Of a stretch of 64,000 nt of DNA, positions 27,439 to 36,381 are shown piece by piece. A model generated the notes under the pieces. The model was given only the letters and a program-made list of their open reading frames with translations. It had not been told where the DNA came from and did no database searches. Every line of letters begins with the position of its first letter. Within the stretch, counting starts at the first letter, position 1. The translations under genes and the position numbers were made by a program. The stretch comes from an uncultured Lachnospiraceae bacterium. Its GTDB lineage: Bacteria; Bacillota; Clostridia; Lachnospirales; Lachnospiraceae. The stretch lies in contig CAJULG010000002.1 of the NCBI GenBank assembly GCA_910587045.1, positions 1 through 64,000 on the forward strand, written 5' to 3'.

Positions 27439-28812
27439 ATGTCAAAGGATATCATTGAAAACAACGAAACCAAGGATGAAGAATACGAAAATTACTGTTA
27501 TCTCTGCCGGAGACCGGAGCATACGGCAGGTAAGCTCATACATTTACCGAATGATATTTATATTTGTGCGGATTGTATGCAGAATACCTTTGATACTTTT
27601 CATAACAGCAGTGGGATGCAGTTTATGGATCTGACGAATTTTGACATGTCCCAGTTGAACATGAAAGGAGCGCAGAGTATTCCGAAATCGCAGAAGATAA
27701 AGAAAAAGAAAAAAGAGGAAAAGAAGCAGCCGGAATTAGATATTAAGACGATACCGGCACCACATATTATGAAGGCCCAACTGGACGAGTACGTAATAGG
27801 ACAGGATTATGCAAAAAAGGTTATTTCCGTAGCCGTATATAATCATTACAAGCGGGTATTGACGGATACGATGGATGATATTGAGATCGAGAAGTCCAAT
27901 ATGCTGATGATCGGACCAACGGGAAGCGGAAAGACCTATCTGGTTAAAACAATCGCCCGGTTATTAAATGTGCCGCTGGCGATCACGGATGCCACTACCT
28001 TGACGGAGGCTGGCTATATTGGTGATGACGTGGAAAGCGTGTTATCCAAGCTGCTGGCAGCAGCAGATAATGATGTCGAGCGGGCAGAACGGGGGATCGT
28101 ATTCATTGATGAGATTGATAAGATCGCCAAGAAGAGGAATACCAACAGCCGGGATGTAAGCGGAGAATCTGTTCAGCAGGGACTTCTGAAGCTGCTGGAG
28201 GGTGCAGAGGTCGAGGTACCGGTCGGTGCCGGCAGTAAGAATGCCATGGTACCGCTGACTACGATCAATACGAAGAATATATTGTTTATCTGCGGCGGTG
28301 CATTTCCGGATATAGAAGATATTATTAAAGCCAGACTGAATAAACAGGCTTCCATTGGTTTTCGGGCGGATCTGAAGGATAAATATGACAAGGATGAGAA
28401 TCTGTTACGAAAGGTTACGATTGAGGATCTGCGGGAATTTGGCATGATACCGGAGTTTCTGGGACGACTTCCTGTGATTTATACCTTAGATGCCCTGGAT
28501 CAGTCCATGATGGTTCAGATTTTAAAGGAACCAAAGAATGCGATCCTGAAGCAATATCAGAAGCTGTTGAGCCTGGATGAGGTAGACCTGCAGTTTGATG
28601 ACTCCGCCTATGAAGCAATCGCGGAAAAGGCGATGGAAAAGAAGACAGGAGCAAGAGCTCTTCGGGCGATCATTGAAGAATTCATGCTGGATATCATGTA
28701 TCAGATCCCAAGAGATGACAGCATCGGCAGGGTAACGATCACCGGTGATTATATCCGGGGAACCGGAGCTCCGCTGATTGACATGCGCGGCGTATTGGCA
28801 TTAGAAAGTTAG
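27439..28812 (+). CDS. clpX: ClpX-type AAA+ unfoldase, divergent
   Basis: A 457-residue unfoldase. An N-terminal four-cysteine zinc domain (CYLCRR...CADC, about 18-45) precedes a lysine-rich linker and the AAA+ core: GPTGSGKTYLVKT, EAGYIGDDVES (pore loop GYVG as GYIG), IVFIDEIDKIA and the sensor region GARALRAIIEE. The ClpP-docking tripeptide IGF is present (QASIGFRAD). The RKH loop expected before ILFICGGAF reads SKN, so substrate entry may differ from standard ClpX. It has no clpP neighbour and so may be a second ClpX. ATG 27439 follows GGAGG. Confidence 0.88.
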   Translation: MSKDIIENNETKDEEYENYCYLCRRPEHTAGKLIHLPNDIYICADCMQNTFDTFHNSSGMQFMDLTNFDMSQLNMKGAQSIPKSQKIKKKKKEEKKQPELDIKTIPAPHIMKAQLDEYVIGQDYAKKVISVAVYNHYKRVLTDTMDDIEIEKSNMLMIGPTGSGKTYLVKTIARLLNVPLAITDATTLTEAGYIGDDVESVLSKLLAAADNDVERAERGIVFIDEIDKIAKKRNTNSRDVSGESVQQGLLKLLEGAEVEVPVGAGSKNAMVPLTTINTKNILFICGGAFPDIEDIIKARLNKQASIGFRADLKDKYDKDENLLRKVTIEDLREFGMIPEFLGRLPVIYTLDALDQSMMVQILKEPKNAILKQYQKLLSLDEVDLQFDDSAYEAIAEKAMEKKTGARALRAIIEEFMLDIMYQIPRDDSIGRVTITGDYIRGTGAPLIDMRGVLALES

Positions 28813-28865
28813 GGATATTTTCCTGGTCAGGAATAAAAGTAAATATAGCATTGATCTGCATAAGT

Positions 28866-28932
28866 AATGATTTTCTCCCTTATTTCGAACAGCAGTAATT
28901 TTGAAATAAGGAGAGAAAATCATTATTTTTTT
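28866..28932 (+). terminator. Strong terminator between clpX and the CIS locus
   Basis: The arm at 28866-28886 (AATGATTTTCTC...) pairs with 28903-28924 over about 21 bp and is followed by seven T residues. It separates the housekeeping unit from the injection system. Confidence 0.85.
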
Positions 28933-28962
28933 AAAAGAGTTTGATAAATATACATAATTGCT

Positions 28963-29005
28963 TGTTAGATGATTGTTAAGAAAATGTTTAGTCGAATGTT
29001 ATAGA
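28963..29005 (+). promoter_or_regulatory. CIS operon promoter region with four phased TGTTWA repeats
   Basis: TGTTAG (28963), TGTTAA (28974), TGTTTA (28985) and TGTTAT (28997) start 11, 11 and 12 bases apart, i.e. one helical turn each. TATAGA (29000-29005) could be a -10 and no good -35 lies 17 bases upstream, as in activator-dependent promoters. Alternate repeats are 22-23 bases apart, the spacing of LytTR (AgrA-type) half-sites. Binding by AgrA or by the regulator downstream is inference. Confidence 0.45.
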
Positions 29006-29043
29006 TTATTGGTATTTCATATTGGAAAGAGGGAGGATAGGAA

Positions 29044-30861
29044 TTGAAGGAGCAAATATTGAATGCAAAGCTTTGTATGCCGGAATTTCCCCGGGCTGTC
29101 ATCCGACGGGAGAAATTGACAGAACGCATGCATGCAATGGCAGGCCCGGCAGTGATGCTGCATGCCGGGAGCGGTTATGGTAAGTCATTCGTAATGGCGG
29201 AGTATATACAGAGATTTCAGGAACCATATATCTGGTATCAGTTAGATCGGACAGATGACAGTATGGAAATCTTTCTTTGTTATTTTGAAGCAGCCCTGCA
29301 ACAGCATCTGAAAGATTTTCGCTTTCGTCAGGACGGATCAGAGTGGACGCCGGAGCGGATTGAGGGTATGGCAAAACAGGTACTGGGAGAATTAGAAAGA
29401 TGGAAGGGAAAGCTGACGATCATACTGGATGATTTTCAGTATATTCAAAATGAGCATTTATATGATTTTCTAAACTGTTTTATCCGGTTTTTAAGCCGGA
29501 ACATCCGGATTTTCCTTCTGACAAAAGGACGGTTTCCAGGATTTTTAACGAAGCTTTTATTGCAGGGAAGAATCAGTATACTGGATAAGGAGGATCTGAA
29601 GGTAACGAAGGAAGAGCTGGAGAAGCACCTGGAGTATCAGGACTTGCAGGAGGAGCAGTCGGAGGCGTATGCCCCACTGGAACGAATAATGTATTATTCC
29701 CAGGGGTGGATGACGGCAGTGGCTGACTGCCTGCAGATGCGGACGTGGGATACGGATCTGCTCCACTCTGTGAACATATTGAATTATATTCAGTATGAAA
29801 TATGGAATGGCTTATGCAGAAGAGAACAGATCTTCATGCAGGAAAGTGCGGCATTAAGTGTGTTGACGCCGGAGATATGCAACCGGGTTTTGGGAATAGA
29901 GGATGCAGAGGAGATGCTGGAGCATTTTGTAGAGGAGCAGTTATTAACGGAGCGTGGAGACGACCTTGTATATCAGTATCATCCGTTGCTTAAGGCCTTT
30001 TTATATACCCGGACAGAGAAAGAAGAACGGTTGGAGATCAGCAGAAGAGAGGATATGCTTTACCGGAAAAGGAGTAATTTTAAACGAGTGATTTCCTTTG
30101 CTGAAATGGAAAAGCCTTCCTGTTCCCTGTCCTGCTTTGGCGGCATTTGTGTCTGCGAGGAAGAAAAGGGCATAACGCTTCACTGGCGGACCCGAAAGAC
30201 AAAGGAGATGTTCGGATATTTCTGGGAGCATGCAGATCGTCCGTTGTCAAAGGATGAAGTCATTGAGGCATTATGGCAGGAGGCGGACGGACAGAAGATC
30301 GAGTCATTATTCCATACCACCTTATCCTATCTGAAGCGCTCGTTTAGTGAAGTCGGAATTTCGAATCTGATCCGGACGGATAATAAAAAATACATTATGG
30401 ATTCCAGCCGGTTTCGTTCGGATACGGAAGCGTTACAGGGATTGTATGAGAAGTGGAAGAAGGGAATTTTTTCGCGGGGACTGGAAGGAGATTATCAGTA
30501 TCTGAATCAGATTTATGCAGGAGAATATATGAAGGAGATTGATGGTTTCTGGGTGATTTCCAGGCGGGAATATTATCAGAAGCTGTATCTGAAATGCTGT
30601 AAGCTTCTGGTGCAGCAGGGAAGGGCGCTGAGACTGCATGATCTGAATGTCCACATACTGAAGCATGCCATTGAACTGGATCCTTATTCGGAGGAATTAA
30701 ACGAAATGCTGATCGAGGGGCTGGGAGCATTAGGAGAGTTTCAGCTTGCAAAGCAATGTTATGAAAATTATACGAGACTGTTAAAGGAAGATCTGAATAT
30801 TACGATCAGCAGACAGGTAAGGGAAAGCTATCAGAATAATATTCTGCGCAGAAGCGGATAA
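29044..30861 (+). CDS. MalT/SARP-type regulator of the CIS locus
   Basis: A 605-residue regulator starting at TTG with GGAGG seven bases upstream. Residues 1-320 resemble the MalT-type STAND ATPase: Walker A HAGSGYGKSF near 40 and Walker B-like LTIILDDFQYI near 140. Residues about 375-460 form a winged-helix domain of OmpR/SARP type (LSKDEVIEALWQEADGQ...TTLSYLKRSF). From about 480 a TPR-like bacterial transcriptional activator domain follows (AIELDPYSEELNEMLIEGL, QLAKQCYENYTRLL). The ligand is unknown. It is the first gene of the CIS run, so it probably activates it. Confidence 0.75.
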   Translation: MKEQILNAKLCMPEFPRAVIRREKLTERMHAMAGPAVMLHAGSGYGKSFVMAEYIQRFQEPYIWYQLDRTDDSMEIFLCYFEAALQQHLKDFRFRQDGSEWTPERIEGMAKQVLGELERWKGKLTIILDDFQYIQNEHLYDFLNCFIRFLSRNIRIFLLTKGRFPGFLTKLLLQGRISILDKEDLKVTKEELEKHLEYQDLQEEQSEAYAPLERIMYYSQGWMTAVADCLQMRTWDTDLLHSVNILNYIQYEIWNGLCRREQIFMQESAALSVLTPEICNRVLGIEDAEEMLEHFVEEQLLTERGDDLVYQYHPLLKAFLYTRTEKEERLEISRREDMLYRKRSNFKRVISFAEMEKPSCSLSCFGGICVCEEEKGITLHWRTRKTKEMFGYFWEHADRPLSKDEVIEALWQEADGQKIESLFHTTLSYLKRSFSEVGISNLIRTDNKKYIMDSSRFRSDTEALQGLYEKWKKGIFSRGLEGDYQYLNQIYAGEYMKEIDGFWVISRREYYQKLYLKCCKLLVQQGRALRLHDLNVHILKHAIELDPYSEELNEMLIEGLGALGEFQLAKQCYENYTRLLKEDLNITISRQVRESYQNNILRRSG

Positions 30862-30886
30862 AGGGAAGAAAGGGGATGAAGGCCGG

Positions 30887-33070
30887 ATGAACACAGAGGA
30901 AAAGGAATGGGGGGCAGCGACTGGTGAAGATCAGCGTCAGGCGGTGGACTGGCGGGTCTGGGAAGATCTGGCGGACTGGGCAAGAAGACGGGCCGCACGG
31001 ATGTTGAGGCTGATGGAAGGTGACGGTATAACTCCGCTGGATTCAGGAGAAAGCCGTGAGGCAGATTTGTTGTATGTGGAGGTACATCAGTATTTTGGCC
31101 TTTATGAACATGAGGATACAGGAATGGAAGCAGAGGGGGCTGGGAAGATTGACGGAAGTCTGGCAATCCTTTGCAGAACGCTGAGACTGGAGGATTTCGA
31201 GATCTTCTGTCTGATATTTGCTATGCTGGCAGAACTGGATTCCCGTTTTGAACGCTTGTTCATCTATCTGAATAATAACTGGAGTGAACCATATCTGAAT
31301 ATAGAATGGGCGATCCGGTTATTTCTGGAGCGTCTGGATGCGGATCCCCGGTATCTGCAATACTTTTTTCCGGAGGGGAGACTGTGCAGATATCTGTTTG
31401 AACTGGCAGGAGAAAGCGGAAGCAGGCTGCGGAAAGGATTAAAGCTGCGACCGGTTATTCTAAGATATATCATTACTTCCGGAGCATTCAGAAACAATGA
31501 GATCCTTTCATGGTATCCGGATGGCAGTCAGTCTGAAACACAAGGAGGTCCTTTCATTCCAGAGGATGAAAGGAAGCAGGAATTGCAGACGCTTCTATGG
31601 AAGCAGGAGAAGCAGGGGCATCCGCTTTGTATCCAGATAAAGGGCAGAGGATTTATGCGAAAGCTTTCTTATGCTGTCTGGTACGCCGCCCGGAGACAGC
31701 AGAAGGTCGGTGTGATCCGTTACCCGGCAACCGGATGGCCGGAACCGGAGGATGATACAGCCGTGTTTCTGGAGATCGCAGTGTATAACGGCATTCCCTG
31801 CATTATTCACCGGGAGCAGGCTGTGGAGGAGGAGCAGGGGCGAAAGCGATGGATCGCCTTTTTAGAGAAAGCAATGGCGTATTTTCCAGTGGTTTTTATT
31901 CTGTCTGAGGAAGACGCCCCAGCGCTGGCGCTTCCTGTGCCAGGACGGATGATCTGTCTTGTGCTTCCACTGCCGGATGAGACAGAACGTCTTGCGTATT
32001 GGAGAAAGACGGCGCTTCGTTATCAGCAGGAGGGGTATACGCTGAGGAATCCGGAGACAGAAGGCAATTTCATAGATACATCTATCCTGGAGCGGGCGGC
32101 AGGTCAGTATACGTTTTTACCGGAGGAACTGGAAGAGATCTTTGAACGAGCCATACGTATGGCTGGAGGTGAGCAGGGATCTGTGATCACGGAGGACATC
32201 CTGTTCAGGTCATGCCGGCAGCAGGTGAAGCACAGCTTAAGTGACTGGGCGGTTCGGGTGGAGACCGGTTTTTGCTGGGAGGATCTGGTTCTGAGTGAAG
32301 AGCAGAGAAAGATGCTGGAGGAGGCGGCCGCTCAGATCAGATACCGGAATCAGGTATATCATACCTGGGGCTTTTCCCGGCAGCGTCCGTATGGAACCGG
32401 TTTATCCATTCTGTTCACGGGTCCGCCCGGTACCGGAAAGACCATGGCGGCTCAGGTGCTGTCAGGGGCCCTTGGCATGGATCTGTACAAGCTGCAGTTA
32501 CCTGCACTTGTAAGTAAGTATATCGGTGAAACAGAAAAGAACCTGAGAACTGTATTCCGGGAAGGAGAGAAAAGCCAGGCAGTCCTGTTCTTTGATGAAG
32601 CGGATGTGTTGTTCAGCAAACGGACAGAGGTAAAGGACAGTCATGATAAGTACAGCAATATGGAAGCCGCCTACATGCTGCAACGCTTGGAGGAATATTC
32701 GGGTGTGGTGATCCTGGCGACGAATTTTCCGCAGAATATCGATCCGGCATTTAAGCGGAGGATTACATTTACCATTGAATTCTATATGCCGGACAGCAGA
32801 CAACGCTGTCTGCTCTGGGAAAAAAGCATTCCGGAGGAACTTCCCACAGGAGAAGATATTGATATCAAATGGCTGGCAGAGCAGTTTGAATTGTCAGGAA
32901 GTAATATCAAGAATGTTATTTTAAATGCTGCATTTCTGGCAGCGTCAAAGGGGGAAGTGGTGTGTATGTGCCATATCATCCGGGCACTGCGGGCGGAATA
33001 TCGTAAAAGCGGCGCTGAGCTTCCGGAATGTCATATTCCGGGTCCCGATAAAACAGAAGAGTTCTGTTGA
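30887..33070 (+). CDS. CIS-associated AAA+ ATPase (Afp15/Pvc15-like)
   Basis: A 727-residue protein with a variable N-terminal half and a single AAA+ module: Walker A FTGPPGTGKTMAAQ near 512, Walker B AVLFFDEADVLF near 568, sensor 1 VVILATNFPQNI and arginine-finger-like FKRRITFTIEF. ATPases of this kind are a constant part of extracellular CIS loci (Afp15, Pvc15), where they help assembly. It is not a ClpV, which has two AAA modules. The ribosome site is weak. 134 bases without a gene lie between it and the sheath gene. Confidence 0.88.
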   Translation: MNTEEKEWGAATGEDQRQAVDWRVWEDLADWARRRAARMLRLMEGDGITPLDSGESREADLLYVEVHQYFGLYEHEDTGMEAEGAGKIDGSLAILCRTLRLEDFEIFCLIFAMLAELDSRFERLFIYLNNNWSEPYLNIEWAIRLFLERLDADPRYLQYFFPEGRLCRYLFELAGESGSRLRKGLKLRPVILRYIITSGAFRNNEILSWYPDGSQSETQGGPFIPEDERKQELQTLLWKQEKQGHPLCIQIKGRGFMRKLSYAVWYAARRQQKVGVIRYPATGWPEPEDDTAVFLEIAVYNGIPCIIHREQAVEEEQGRKRWIAFLEKAMAYFPVVFILSEEDAPALALPVPGRMICLVLPLPDETERLAYWRKTALRYQQEGYTLRNPETEGNFIDTSILERAAGQYTFLPEELEEIFERAIRMAGGEQGSVITEDILFRSCRQQVKHSLSDWAVRVETGFCWEDLVLSEEQRKMLEEAAAQIRYRNQVYHTWGFSRQRPYGTGLSILFTGPPGTGKTMAAQVLSGALGMDLYKLQLPALVSKYIGETEKNLRTVFREGEKSQAVLFFDEADVLFSKRTEVKDSHDKYSNMEAAYMLQRLEEYSGVVILATNFPQNIDPAFKRRITFTIEFYMPDSRQRCLLWEKSIPEELPTGEDIDIKWLAEQFELSGSNIKNVILNAAFLAASKGEVVCMCHIIRALRAEYRKSGAELPECHIPGPDKTEEFC

Positions 33071-33203
33071 TTGTTTGTTAATCCTTATGTTGTATCCTGT
33101 TGGAAAACAGAGAAATGGATCAGATTTTGGATGTAAAGAACGTTAAAAGGAAGGGGGAAGCTGATTGTTCCCATTACTGTCAGGAATGATCAGTCAGGAA
33201 GGC

Positions 33204-34940
33204 ATGGCAGAATATTTATCACCAGGAGTATATGTGGAAGAATTCGATTCCGGTGCAAAGCCGATGGAGGGTGTAGGAACCAGTACGGCAGGATTTATTG
33301 GCTTGGCAGAACGGGGGCCGGTGGAAGGAACCCCGCAGTTGGTTACGAATTTTGCGGATTTCAGAAGAAAGTATGGAGGCTACCTGTCAGAAAATGAGTT
33401 TGGCGAATACCGTTTTCTGGCTTACGGAGTAGAGCATTTTTTTCTGAACGGAGGTTCCCGCTGCTTTATTACCCGGGTGGCTCCGGCTGATGCAGTTCCC
33501 GCAAAGGGGTTTGCACCGAAAGAAGAGGCCCCGGTACTTACGGTCACGGCGAAGAATCCGGGTATGTGGGGAAACAGCCTCCGGGTAAGGCTGATGCCGG
33601 CCAGCAAAAACAAGACGCCGGTGCTGGAGATCATTCCTGCGCCGGAGGGAAAGAAGTACCGCTGTAAGAATGCCTCCGGTTTTCAGCCCGGGGACATCGT
33701 TGCCTATCGGGATTCCGAGAAGGATACGATCGTCTATAACCGGGTAACGAAAAGTCAGGATAACATAGTAGAGTTTTCAGAGGAATTCAGTGATGAGATT
33801 GTCGATACTGCGCTTTTACCGGTACGTTTTCTGCAAAGCTGTGAGTTTACGATGGAAGTATCCTATGAGGATCAGATGGAGCTGTATGAGAATGCATCCT
33901 TAAATCCGGCCGCACCAAGCTTTATTACCAAGAAAACAGCAAAATCGGAGCTGATCCTGGTAGAGACGGGAGACCTGCCCGGAGAGATCCAGCCGCCCTT
34001 TGCAGCATTGGCCGGTGAAGAGACAGAGCAACTGCTGGTTTCCATGCTGAATGGTTCGAATGGTTCGGTGGATCAGCTTTCTGCTGCTGATTTCATCGGA
34101 ACGGATAACGGGGCCGGGAAGCGGACAGGAATCCAGTCGTTTTTGGATAACGATGTTGTCTCAATTATGGCGATTCCGGGAATTGTGGATCCCAATGTAC
34201 AACTTACGCTGGTTGCGCATTGTGAGAACCTGTGCAGCCGGTTTGCGGTTCTGGATATGCCGAAGGATGCAAACAGGCTGGATGATATTATTGCACACAG
34301 GGAGCTGTTTGATACCAATTATGCCGCCCTGTATCATCCCTGGCTTACCGTCTTTGATCCGCTGGACAAGAAGAATCTGTCGATCCCGCCATCCGGTTCA
34401 ATATTAGGGATTTATGCCAGAAGTGACAATACCAGGGGTGTACACAAGGCACCTGCCAATGAGGTGGTAAGAGCCTGTGTGGGACTGGAATGTGAATTCA
34501 ACAAGGGCGAACAGGATATCCTGAATCCAAAGGGTGTGAACCTGATCCGCAGCTTTCCGGGCATGGGCATCCGTGTCTGGGGAGCCAGAACCGCCAGCAG
34601 TGACGGAAGCTGGAAATATATTAATGTAAGACGTTTATTTATTTTTATTGAGGAGTCCATTAAGGCGAATACCAACTGGGCCGTCTTTGAACCAAATGAT
34701 GAGACTCTGTGGGTCAGTGTGAAACGTACCATTGACGTATTCTTAACCGGTCTCTGGAGAAACGGTTCTCTGGCAGGAACCTCTACGGATGAGGCATTCT
34801 TTGTAAACGTAGGCCGGGATACCATGACGCAGGATGATATCGATAATGGAAGGCTGATCTGCGTGATCGGAGTGGCACCGGTAAAACCGGCAGAGTTTGT
34901 CATATTCCGGATCTCACAGAAGACAGGCGATGCCCAATAG
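33204..34940 (+). CDS. CIS contractile tail sheath
   Basis: A 578-residue sheath protein. MAEYLSPGVYVEEFDSGAKPMEGVGTSTAGFIGLAERGP is the standard sheath opening. The middle domain (about 120-330) is variable. The C-terminal core includes NLIRSFPGMGIRVWGARTASSD, KYINVRRLFIFIEESIKANTNWAVFEPND and GVAPVKPAEFVIFRISQ. Subunits form the outer cylinder that contracts to drive the inner tube. ATG 33204 matches family starts but its AGGAAGG is close; a TTG at 33165 with AAGGAAGGGGG seven bases upstream is an equal alternative that adds 13 residues. Confidence 0.95.
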   Translation: MAEYLSPGVYVEEFDSGAKPMEGVGTSTAGFIGLAERGPVEGTPQLVTNFADFRRKYGGYLSENEFGEYRFLAYGVEHFFLNGGSRCFITRVAPADAVPAKGFAPKEEAPVLTVTAKNPGMWGNSLRVRLMPASKNKTPVLEIIPAPEGKKYRCKNASGFQPGDIVAYRDSEKDTIVYNRVTKSQDNIVEFSEEFSDEIVDTALLPVRFLQSCEFTMEVSYEDQMELYENASLNPAAPSFITKKTAKSELILVETGDLPGEIQPPFAALAGEETEQLLVSMLNGSNGSVDQLSAADFIGTDNGAGKRTGIQSFLDNDVVSIMAIPGIVDPNVQLTLVAHCENLCSRFAVLDMPKDANRLDDIIAHRELFDTNYAALYHPWLTVFDPLDKKNLSIPPSGSILGIYARSDNTRGVHKAPANEVVRACVGLECEFNKGEQDILNPKGVNLIRSFPGMGIRVWGARTASSDGSWKYINVRRLFIFIEESIKANTNWAVFEPNDETLWVSVKRTIDVFLTGLWRNGSLAGTSTDEAFFVNVGRDTMTQDDIDNGRLICVIGVAPVKPAEFVIFRISQKTGDAQ

Positions 34941-34961
34941 GGAAGAAGGAGGTAGAGACGA

Positions 34962-35384
34962 ATGCCATATCCACATGGAAAATTTAGATATAAGCTAGAA
35001 ATAAAAGGAATGGAGCTTGGGGGATTCTCGGAGGTATCCGGCTTTGACGCCTCCATTGACGTGATCGAATACCGGGAGGGAGACAAGGTTCAGACACCGA
35101 TGAAGATCCCGGGCCTTAAGAAATATGGAAATATTACATTAAAGCAGGGCGTGGCGGATAAGGATGCGTTGTATAAATGGATGGCAACCGGTTTTGAGAA
35201 GGATGTAAACCGGCAGACGGTAACGATCACTCTGCTGGATATTAATGGAGAACCGGCGGCCTCCTGGCAGGTGATCAATGCATGGCCTACCAAATACACT
35301 GCACCGGATTTTAATGCGACTGCTTCCGAGATTGCAGTGGAGACGCTGGAGCTTGCACATGAAGGCATGACCAGGACAAAATAA
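34962..35384 (+). CDS. CIS inner tube protein 1 (gp19/Hcp-like)
   Basis: A 140-residue T4 gp19-family tube subunit: FRYKLEIKGMELGGFSEVSGFDASIDVIEYREGD, KKYGNITLKQGVADKDALYKWM and the closing AVETLELAHEGMTRTK. Hexameric rings of it stack inside the sheath. It follows the sheath gene by 21 bases behind AGGAGG. Confidence 0.93.
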   Translation: MPYPHGKFRYKLEIKGMELGGFSEVSGFDASIDVIEYREGDKVQTPMKIPGLKKYGNITLKQGVADKDALYKWMATGFEKDVNRQTVTITLLDINGEPAASWQVINAWPTKYTAPDFNATASEIAVETLELAHEGMTRTK

Positions 35385-35402
35385 GAGAGGGGGGACGGAT
35401 AG

Positions 35403-35774
35403 ATGGCATGGCAGGTGGAATATGAATTTACATTGCCAAGAGGATATATGGACCGCCAGGGGATCCTGCATCGGGAAGGGGTTATGCGGCTGGCAACAGC
35501 GGCAGATGAGATTCTTCCCCTGAAGGATTCAAGAGTACAGCAGAACCCCGGATATTTGTCTGTGATCCTGTTATCCCGGGTGATCGAGCGGCTGGGATCG
35601 CTTCCGGCTGTAGATACGAATGTGATAGAAGGCTTGTATACGATGGATTTAACATATCTGCAGGATATGTATGAGAGGATCAACTCCATGGATGCACCGG
35701 GATATATCTGTGTCTGCCCTCAATGCGGACAGCGGGTGGAGGTTCCTGTAAATTTTCTGAATGCCGGGGCATAG
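35403..35774 (+). CDS. Small CIS tail protein with C-terminal CxxC
   Basis: A 123-residue protein, probably the tail-assembly-chaperone-like protein found after the tube gene in many CIS loci. FTLPRGYMDRQGILHREGVMRLATAADEI and VILLSRVIERLGSL are the conserved parts. The end CVCPQCGQRVEVP looks like half a zinc ribbon. The 3' end overlaps a second frame encoding a DUF6760-type protein. Function is inferred from position only. Confidence 0.7.
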   Translation: MAWQVEYEFTLPRGYMDRQGILHREGVMRLATAADEILPLKDSRVQQNPGYLSVILLSRVIERLGSLPAVDTNVIEGLYTMDLTYLQDMYERINSMDAPGYICVCPQCGQRVEVPVNFLNAGA

Positions 35775-35950
35775 AACTGTATCCGGCAGAGCGCATATAT
35801 GAGGAGGCCTCCTTTATTGCGTATTACTTTCATTGGAGTCATGATGATATCATGGCTCTTTCCAATCTGGAACGGATACGCTGGTGCAGAGAGATTTCTG
35901 CCATTCACAACCGGATGGAGGATGTACAGGAAAATCCGTTTTTAATTTAG
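35723..35950 (+). CDS. DUF6760-like small CIS protein
   Basis: A 75-codon frame whose conserved part is LYPAERIYEEASFIAYYFHWSHDDIMALSNLERIRWCREI, the pattern of the small DUF6760 proteins between tube genes in CIS clusters. The conserved region begins at about 35775, but the only standard in-frame start is ATG 35723, with no ribosome site and 52 bases of overlap with the preceding gene. Translation may be coupled, or a frameshift may join it to the upstream protein. Function unknown. Confidence 0.65.
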   Translation: MRTAGGGSCKFSECRGIELYPAERIYEEASFIAYYFHWSHDDIMALSNLERIRWCREISAIHNRMEDVQENPFLI

Positions 35951-35967
35951 GCAGGTGAGAAAGCAAT

Positions 35968-36381
35968 ATGACCATTGCAGGTCAGCATCATTTTCAGGTG
36001 ACGATCGGAACGACCGTGATCTCCTTTGCAAAGCTGTCCAATTTAGAAAGCAGTATGGAATATGAGGTTTTGCAGGAGGGAGGAAACAATCTGGCTCCAA
36101 GGCTTCTTCCTCTTCCGCAGAAGCAGTTGAAAACACTTCGTCTGGAACGCGGGATACAGGAAGGCAATAAGGTGCTGGACGGCCTGCGTCCGGGCGCAGT
36201 GGTAAATGGAGGAATCGCAATCTCCATACTGGATCCCGGCGGAGCGGTCATTGCCAGATATACCGTAGAGGGTGTTACAGTTGTAAAGTGGGAGATCGGT
36301 GCCATGGATGCGCAAAGCAGCCAGGTTTTATTCGAGGTCTTTGAGGTTACCTATAAAGGAATAAAGAAGGAAGCAGTATGA
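35968..36381 (+). CDS. CIS inner tube protein 2 (gp19-like)
   Basis: A 137-residue second tube-type protein: HHFQVTIGTTVISFAKLSNLESSMEYEVLQEGG, KTLRLERGIQEGNKVLD and a closing VLFEVFEVTYKGIKKE. CIS loci often carry two or three tube paralogues, the extra ones forming the transition rings between baseplate and tube. It overlaps the next gene by 4 bp. Confidence 0.85.
   Translation: MTIAGQHHFQVTIGTTVISFAKLSNLESSMEYEVLQEGGNNLAPRLLPLPQKQLKTLRLERGIQEGNKVLDGLRPGAVVNGGIAISILDPGGAVIARYTVEGVTVVKWEIGAMDAQSSQVLFEVFEVTYKGIKKEAV

Noticed and set aside
33085..33146. Small frame before the sheath gene
   Set aside because: No ribosome site, under 20 codons and no family resemblance.
33071..33160. Internal promoter before the sheath
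   Set aside because: TTGTTT and TATCCT-like elements exist but spacing and match are too weak to call.
34412..35086. Long minus-strand frames opposite CIS genes (also 42110-42784 and 37407-37640 extension)
   Set aside because: They are complements of well-supported conserved genes, with odd composition and no ribosome sites.
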